Of a stretch of 64,000 nt of DNA, positions 57,883-64,000 are shown piece after piece. The translations under genes and the position numbers were made by a program. Positions within the stretch are counted from its first letter, which is position 1. Every line of letters starts with the position of its first letter. The notes below the pieces were generated by a model. The model saw only the letters and a list, made by a program, of their open reading frames with translations. It had not been told where the DNA came from and made no database searches. Source of the DNA: Isoetes taiwanensis (lineage: Eukaryota > Streptophyta > Lycopodiopsida > Isoetales > Isoetaceae); the NCBI GenBank assembly GCA_021234155.1, contig JAJEKV010000061.1:2753950-2817949 (forward strand), given 5' to 3'.

Positions 57883-58639
57883 GGAATCCATGGCATGTCA
57901 ATTTTTAGTGCCACTCATCATGGCAATAATGCTTCTTTGAGTCATGGCAGGAATCATGGGATTAGGTGATCGAGGATCCTAAAATGATCGATCCATTGCT
58001 ATTTTGGGCTGAGACCATTATACTATACATATCGAGGATTAGACTTAGATCTTTAGACAAGTTCAGGCATGTTTGTTGTCTCATCTCCTTATGGAGATTT
58101 TCATGTATTCTCTTTGATTCAAAAGATACTTTTTGTCTCAGCATTTTGATGTCATATTTTCTTCATTTTCTTTTGTATTGCAAAGCCCGCGTGACAATCA
58201 TTCTTTCTTGAGGAGTAGTTTGCAGGCCACACAAGGATTCTCATAGAGGACTGTCCCCCAACTCTCTCGAACCCGGAACCTAAACAATACTGAAATGGGT
58301 GTTCAATCAGACTGACATCCTGAGCATAATATCTAGATTTGAAGGAGGGGAAGGACTGCAAGTAGATCAATATGGATCTTATGAAGTCATTTTTCACTTG
58401 GCCATTTAAAAACCGAAAAATCAATGTACAACATAAGTGGTGGAGGACAAAGAACATACAAAAGTGGTCTGTATTGCAATCACACAAGGAAATCAAGTAT
58501 TGGGGGGATGGTTTTAGCCTTGTCCCTCAATCAACAAATCCTCCTGATAGGGAAGGAAAGAGTTCCTAAGTTCCATGGTATTTTTCCCATTCTATTAGAG
58601 AGAGTCCATATCTGCACTTTGCACGGTCTTGTTAGAATC
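57883..58639. other. Stretch without recognised genes (copy 2)
   Basis: Several short frames occur on both strands. A minus-strand frame at 57,962-58,144 (KVSFESKRIHENLHKEMRQQ) looks protein-like but is unidentified. The counterpart is 28,400-29,140. Confidence 0.3.
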
Positions 58640-59618
58640 ATCAATAAGATGATATCCTTGAGCTATAGCTTCATGTGGAACATTGCAAACAAGAAAACAA
58701 GACAGGATGGAATTCGCTCAGTTGAACAGGTTCTATCAGAAGCAGGTTTGCATGGTGGCAATGTGAAATTAGAGCTCGAGTAGAAAAAGGCAAGAAGAAG
58801 AAGTGTGCCTCGTAAAATGTCAGTTGGGGGGGGGGTGAAAGCTCGGCGCTTTATCAAGAATCATAAAGAGACTTCTAACCAAATCAATATCAATGGAAAA
58901 TTATATGAATATGAAAAATTGTTGGTTGATGCAGAACAAGGCCGCATAGATGGAGTGTATTCTGTATTGAGGAAAAAGAAAGCATGGGATGCATTGTAAT
59001 TGTTCCCATACACCCAACGAATGGATCTTACAAAAAAAAAGATGCAGAAATATTCGTGCAAGCGAAAAATAAATTTACCAAGGCTTGCATAGATGCACGG
59101 GGAGAGAGTGAAGTCACACACTACTTGCACACGTCTTGGGCTCATGTACCTTAGTTTTTTTTAGGAGGTATTACAGCCTAGCAATCTGGAGTGCACAAGG
59201 CATAGAGAAGTTGCATAAACAAACTAGAATAGCCTTTCATAGAAACGCTCAAAGAGGGGGTGCAAAAGTAAGAACCAATCCTCTGAGACTGACAGAATGG
59301 TTCTATAGAAGGGCAACGTCTAAGTACGACAAGGAGATCGCTTTAAGAAGTAACCCAGAAGTGGTAAACTCCAAGGACATAATGTTAAAGAGGAAGCACA
59401 AGTTAGAAGACAATGTTCTAGGGCCCCACAATCATTGCAACATTGGAAATCGAAGAGATAAAGAATCGGCAAAGCCTACTTGTAATGCATACATATTCAC
59501 ACGAGGTAGAGTACATGTCTCCATCCTCATTTGCACAAGTGGACTTTCACGTCATACGATCTTATTTGGATCAGACATCGTGAAATGTCATCTTTGCTCT
59601 TCTGTTGCATCTATGTGA
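58640..59618 (+). pseudogene. Transposon-associated protein, C-terminal part, decayed
   Basis: One frame reads NIANKKTRQDGIRSVEQVLS, AGLHGGNVKLELE, a TAG (58,781-58,783), then MSVGGGVKARRFIKNHKETS and GVYSVLRKKKAWDAL to a TAA (58,997). After a shift at an A-run it continues EVTHYLHTSWAHVP (59,110-59,151). After a second shift at a T-run it gives LAIWSAQGIEKLHKQTRIAF and TEWFYRRATSKYDKE. From memory, the order 'S-x-x-G-x-K-A-R ... T-x-Y-[IL]-H-x3-x-H-[VI]-P ... QG[IL]EK' recurs in an uncharacterised protein family linked to transposable elements in animals and fungi. I cannot name a Pfam entry with certainty. Both shifts lie in homopolymers and are shared by the two copies. Confidence 0.5.
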
Positions 59619-59813
59619 TTTCCCCTCGTGTGCTCATGTTAAGAGAGAGAACATTACTTCAATTAACGATTAAAAAAATGATACAAAGGGAAGTTTTAAA
59701 TAAAAGAACAAGTTTTAGAAGATGGCAGCTCTTCTTTATCATCATCTTCATGTTCTCTCTTTAGGTGCGCAAGTACCCCATCTAAGCATTCGTCCAATCT
59801 GTCCACCATTTCC

Positions 59814-60131
59814 TTATACATGTCCCGCTTCTATCCCATTACCATAAACGTTCTCTTCCGCTTGAATGAGCAGCCTCGTTGCAGTCAAAACAACTTCAGT
59901 GCAGTTGTTGGGACATCTGGTTCCTCTTCTCTCAAACCTTCTATTCAACCGCTTGATCTGCTTCTCTTTACTATGAAGCATGAGAAGGTTGAATCTATTT
60001 TCTTCTTCTCTCTGCTGAATGACAACATCATTCCTCTTAATAATCTCATCTTGTTCCTTCGATCTCTTCATTAGAACACCTAAAACTATATTAGAAGGAA
60101 GTTCCTCAGTCGGGCGTTTCGAGGAGGACAT
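59814..60131 (-). CDS. Coiled-coil ORF, 105 codons (copy 2)
   Basis: MSSSKRPTEELPSNIVLGVL is followed by a highly charged helix (MKRSKEQDEIIKRNDVVIQQ, NLLMLHSKEKQIKRLNRRFE) with heptad-like spacing, then a Cys-containing end (RRGTRCPNNCTEVV). It could be a small dimerising protein or the N-terminus of something longer; the frame may continue past 59,814 after a one-base change. It converges on the transposon-associated protein fragment, and no function is suggested. 60,140-60,735 beyond it holds nothing recognised. Confidence 0.4.
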   Translation of the reverse strand: MSSSKRPTEELPSNIVLGVLMKRSKEQDEIIKRNDVVIQQREEENRFNLLMLHSKEKQIKRLNRRFERRGTRCPNNCTEVVLTATRLLIQAEENVYGNGIEAGHV

Positions 60132-60739
60132 AGATGCATATGCGAAGGGAAGACGCTAGATGTGAAGGAAAGAAAGACGCTAATATTTTAATTGAAGCAA
60201 GGAACGCAATGCAAGGACTTAGTAAAGACCTTAATTTATACATATTAGAGCTCGAACATATTACATAAAGTCGGCCGCTAGGGACACCTATCGAGCGAAT
60301 TATTGTTTTCTGAGATTCTGTAGATATGAAACATAGAAGTAGTGATATCATACATACAAGTAGAGGTCCATTGAAATGGAAGGCTCTTTACACACACGTA
60401 TCATCCGCTTGAGAATTTTACAAATCTAATGTATCACATGACGTAAAAATTTCCACACATTTTAAATGGTTGTCCCGCTATTCGGGTGCTCACATTTGTT
60501 ATTGAATGGTTTTTTAAACCATTAATATTTCTTAACCAATTAATTCATTAACATCACAGGACCCCATGCAAACAAGCAATGTTGCAGACACATTTATTAT
60601 TTGCACAGATCCTGTTACCCCTAGCCTAATGTCTACCAGGGTGCACTATACCCTAGACTAGAGAAAGATGCGACCAATGATTTCAATGCCGTCGCATTAA
60701 TTCATTATATGATACAACCATGGCCTATAAAATATTTGG

Positions 60740-60925
60740 GCATAACAGTGGACTTGGTGTTGAATTATGTGACCATGTAGTGAAACTGCTACTCTTTGCC
60801 GATGATATCGTCCTTATGTCCAACTTTTTGGGTTGCAATCACACCTAGATGTCTTCGATGCTTTTTGTAAGCATAAAGGTATGTCTATTAATCACTCCAA
60901 ATAAAAAATCATGGTATTTGGCTCG
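60740..60925 (+). pseudogene. LINE RT fragment (FADD), copy 2
   Basis: VVKLLLFADDIVLMS, a frame change, then LDVFDAFCKHKGMSINHSK and IMVFGS: RT motif C and the downstream block, cut off by the (GGAA)n run at 60,953. Confidence 0.72.
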
Positions 60926-60953
60926 CGCTCTCGTGCTGAATTTTCAGTTGGAG

Positions 60954-62212
60954 GAAGGAAGGAAGGAAGAAATTTTTAACGTCCACGGAACCCAATCGGG
61001 TTATGGGACCAGAACAAACAAAGGGGGCACAAGCCCTAAGAGAACAAAGGGCCGAAGCCCAAAAACAGAACATGGGGTCTAAGCCCCGTCACAACACACA
61101 AATAAAGGGCCAAAGCCCAACAACAACAACAATAGTGGGCCGAAACCCTGGTACAGACAATGAAAATAATAAGGATCAGGGCTATGCGCTCACTGCCCAC
61201 GGGTCGGAGGGCCACTGATCCCGAATAATAGCCTGCCCCCCTCTATACACTGCCCACTGCTGCCGCAAGCGAGCTTCCCGAACTCGACACAATTCCCACT
61301 TCCGCAGGCACAGCTGCACTGGAGTAAGATCCTCCTGGATGGAGAATGAGGTCCCCTTCAGATGATTGCCATGCCGCAAGACATGCAGGCGAGAGATGGC
61401 ATCCCGAAAGTGGACTAAGAGATGTCGCGGGCGATCAGGCCGCACTGCTCCAACTCGAGACGCCGAGATGACGCCTTCAACCTGGATATGCATTTCCCTG
61501 GTAAAAAATTGCCGTGCTTCATCTGTACCGGAACAACCACCGTTCTCGGGAATGCCGACTAGACGCAAGGCCAGGGCATGTGGCCTAGCTGCTGGCTTCG
61601 GACCTGGCTCAGAGGCAGAGGTGGGCATCGGATCTGGTGTCGAGGCCCCGACCAACCCATCTGGTGCCGTCGAGGTCTGTGTGGACAGGTCCACCCTAAC
61701 CACGCAGGCCTAGTAGGTGCAGGTGCAGTAGAGCAATGCGAATGCTCGGATGTCGGATCTGTGCTTAATCCTGGTAGGACGATACTGGGACTGGCTGATC
61801 CGTGCCCCACCGACTGGAGCAGCAACTCAAGAAGCTGCACCCAGGCCCCTAGTGGCAACTGAGCAGAGGCCTGAGTGAAAGTAACTGTAGACTGGATCAT
61901 GTGGATGCTGGCCAGCATTCCTGGGGGCAGACACTGAAGCTGAGCATCGATCTTAGCCAGAGCTGCAGCAGAAGATGCATCAGGAACAGAAGTGGAATGT
62001 GCATCTAGGTGTGCCAGGAGGGGATGCTGGGGCCCAAAGAAAGGAGCTGCTTGAAGGTAGGGCATAATGGTGGAATCATAGGGTTCTGCCGAGGCGGACT
62101 TGGGAGCCGGGATGAGGTTGTTTGATTTGCGGGTCTCCCTGGCCAGACGCTTTATCCGGCGGGTCATGCTGAGACTATAAGGGAGGGCACAAGCTGGTGA
62201 AAGCCCAAGCAA
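60954..62212 (-). mobile_element. ORF1-only LINE-like element with L1 ORF1p-type (Transposase_22-like) protein and (TTCC)n tail
   Basis: The minus strand carries two overlapping frames of one protein: 62,212-61,559 (Ala/Pro-rich N-terminus) and 61,703-61,182. The second has the RRM plus C-terminal domain pattern of L1 ORF1p: LALRLVGIPENGG, VISASRVGAVRPDRPRHLLV, LRHGNHLKGTSFSIQEDLTP and RKWELCRVREARLRQQWAVY. ORF1p binds RNA and acts as a chaperone in retrotransposition. Only about 210 bases separate its stop from the conserved 3'-end block and the (TTCC)n tail at 60,954-60,972, so no ORF2 fits. It lies inside the RT fragment at 60,740-60,925, in the opposite direction. The 5' limit is uncertain and may extend to about 62,900. 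Confidence 0.62.
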
Positions 62213-63590
62213 AGGTAGGCCAAGGCAAGCAACTGTAGACGACTAAATCTCCGACTCTATGAACCAAAACTATGAATCAAAACTCAGGGCAAGCATGCCG
62301 AAGCAAAGAGAGAACCGAAGCCAAGGGGGGTGGAAAACCGTTCAAAAACGTCAGAGCAGCTAATTGCCAGGCCAAATTGAATCGAGGGATGTACTGCCAC
62401 AAAAAAAGGGAACGTGCATGAACTGACCTGATGCAAACCTTGTGGATCAAACTCAGGGCAAAAATCTGGCGGATGCTGCTATTGCTGGACTGACTGGAAT
62501 CTGCCGCGCTGGGCCCTAAGCTTGCCGAAAACCTGCTGGAACCTGCCGAACTTGGCCCCAAGCTTGCCAAAAACCTTGCTGAAAGGCCGGAACAGGGTGT
62601 TAAGGACCAGAACTAATCCGGGTGGGCCGACTTGGGTTCTAGGTTAGCCGGAACTGTGTTGGGCCTGCTTAGGTTGACGACTTCCTTTATAGGAAAGGCC
62701 CCCCCGACCTGATGAGCCCTGACCTGAAGCTGTTTATGCTCTAAAGCAGAAACCGACCAATCAACCTGATGTAAATAGAATGATCGCCCCCATGCAAAAG
62801 TTAACTCTGTAACCTGTGCTGCCGCTGAAGATTTGATGCTAACCCCCGAGGGGGTTATTGGAGCTTGGCGCCCAGGATGGGCGGTGGGCGCTTAGGATGG
62901 GCGGTTGGAGGGGCTGCTCTAGAAACAGTCACGCAATAATGTTCTATTATTTCGTTTGGTATTTCGGAAGGGTATCTCACCGAAGGTTGGGCCTAGATTT
63001 TGGCTGGGTATTGTATGGAAAATCGTAGAGAAAGCATATTTTTTAGCTGATTTGAGCTGCTTGTTTGGCCGAGAATTCCAAAAATAGGGTGCTTGTTGGC
63101 TTGAATGTTGTAAAAATCGGCTGAGACATGGTTTAAGAATAGAAGGATAGAAGGATACAGGTTTCTTTTTTGAGCAGGCATGGGCATGGATGGGAGGCTT
63201 GTATGGCGGATCTTCTGAATTGCGGATCAGCGCGACCAACCTCTTGCCATTTCCTTCGTTTCTTCTTGCTTGGATTCGATCTCAGAACTTGAAGAGATGC
63301 AGCCTCCTCATCTTCATATGTCTATGGGCAGATGGCGTTTTAGTGACGAAAAATTCAATGGCCCTTGATTTGGTATAGAACACAGAATATTCCAACGACC
63401 AACGGCCAGAAATCAAGGATAGGAAAAAACCCGATAAGGAATGAAAAATAATGAATGGCGGTTACAGCACCCTAAATATCCTCTAACTATAAATGGTCAG
63501 TTGCAGCATCTGAGAGGGTATTAGATGGACTAGGAGCATGGTTTGGCATGCTCCAAACATGTGAACAAAATAATCTGGAAAGTTGGCATT
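62213..63590. other. Stretch without recognised genes (copy 2)
   Basis: 62,213-62,900 is GC-rich and may be the 5' region of the ORF1-only element. A Ser/Ala-rich minus frame at 62,277-62,570 was not recognised. 62,900-63,590 shows nothing. Confidence 0.35.
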
Positions 63591-63599
63591 TATGTAAGT

Positions 63600-63957
63600 T
63601 GCTCTTTGGTGTTCTAGTTAAACCAGTAATGCTTTAGGCCCACGCCCTGCTCTTTTGCCCATCATATGAGCATACCCGTGAAGATTTTGGAATTTTGGAA
63701 TTACTGCTGATAATCTGCAAGACTTGCTCAATATGCAACCGACCAAGCTCGGATCATATCTAAAGGCTATTTTCAAAGAACGATCAGATGTTATACAGCT
63801 ATATGAACACATGACACTGAGAGCTCTGGAATGTTTAAATTTTGAGGACTACATCTTGGTATCTTTATATACCATGCTACGGCCTACACAACACAAATGT
63901 AATGTTGCCATGTGGACGTGGGGAAAAAATGGCATGATTAATATATTGATTGATTGA
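63600..63957 (+). pseudogene. Unidentified frame, possibly linked to a LINE RT thumb remnant
   Basis: The frame 63,724-63,957 reads LLNMQPTKLGSYLKAIFKER, RSDVIQLYEHMTLRALECLN, FEDYILVSLY and ends in TGA. Just upstream, in another frame, KLLFGVLVKPVML (63,596-63,634) resembles the LYGTLIKPVALYG thumb motif of the LINE family at 1,182-2,030. The link is weak, and the protein itself is unknown to me. Confidence 0.3.
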
Positions 63958-64000
63958 TACAGTGCAATCTCAACCATTCTATGTGGTGGAGGGAGCGTAA

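Larger units (their letters stand above)
35749..64000. repeat. 29.5-kb direct duplication, copy 2 (runs off the window)
   Basis: Collinear with 6,201-34,480. Copy 2 is the damaged one in the PPR-to-decarboxylase part (35.8-43.9 kb) and in 44.6-45.9 kb. It is the better one from about 46 kb onward, where L1 ORF1, the endonuclease, the unidentified gene, the coiled-coil ORF and the ORF1-only element all read further than in copy 1. Confidence 0.9.

Overview
The window looks like nuclear DNA of a land plant. It has a PLS-type pentatricopeptide (PPR) gene, a piece of a plant COBRA-like gene, a plant-type group III Orn/Lys/Arg decarboxylase, a plant L1 LINE whose ORF1 has a DUF4283-like region, and an LTR element primed by initiator-Met tRNA. 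The PPR repeat style (CFxxMQQxGIxPDxVTF, VDMYxKCGxLEEA) reminds me of fern PPR arrays, so a fern is my best guess; this is inference, not proof. No rRNA, tRNA gene or CRISPR array was seen, and nothing suggests a prokaryote or organelle.

Layout. 1-6,200 is single copy: a promoter-like site beside a cluster of palindromes, a COBRA-like exon, a LINE reverse-transcriptase (RT) tail, an LTR-retrotransposon gag with an in-frame stop before its zinc knuckle, a 126-bp foldback, and the start of a PPR pseudogene. About 6,201-35,748 is then repeated in direct orientation from about 35,749 to the window end. The offset is close to 29.5 kb throughout, and copy 2 is still running at 64,000.

Each copy holds, in order: the rest of the PPR pseudogene, broken by an antisense LINE tail with target-site duplication; a decarboxylase gene on the minus strand; an RT fragment; a complete 7.1-kb L1 LINE flanked by a 15-bp target-site duplication; a second, truncated LINE (endonuclease-RT) joined to the gag start, primer-binding site and LTR of an LTR element; a 4-kb unidentified plus-strand coding region with a small divergent minus-strand ORF; a decayed transposon-associated protein gene; a coiled-coil ORF; another RT fragment; and an ORF1-only LINE-like element with a microsatellite tail. 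34,480-35,748 is seen once.

The main observation is how the two copies differ. Blocks of several hundred bases look identical by eye (for example 14,507-15,138 with 43,977-44,609, and 29,550-30,285 with 59,025-59,755). Other blocks are full of small differences, and these fall mostly on CAG/CTG (CHG) trinucleotides. Which copy is damaged alternates along the sequence. This fits uncorrected long-read base-calling errors at CHG-methylated cytosines, with correction reaching only one copy at a time. Many frameshifts here are therefore probably artefacts, and the duplication may be very recent, allelic, or an assembly duplication. Disablements shared by both copies (PPR stop, L1 ORF1 TAG, transposon-protein breaks) are more likely to be real.

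No working pathway is encoded. The window is mostly nested retroelements and decayed genes. The best leads for new biology are the extra ORF at the 5' end of the L1, the ORF1-only element, the unidentified 24-28 kb / 54-58 kb coding region, and the foldbacks.
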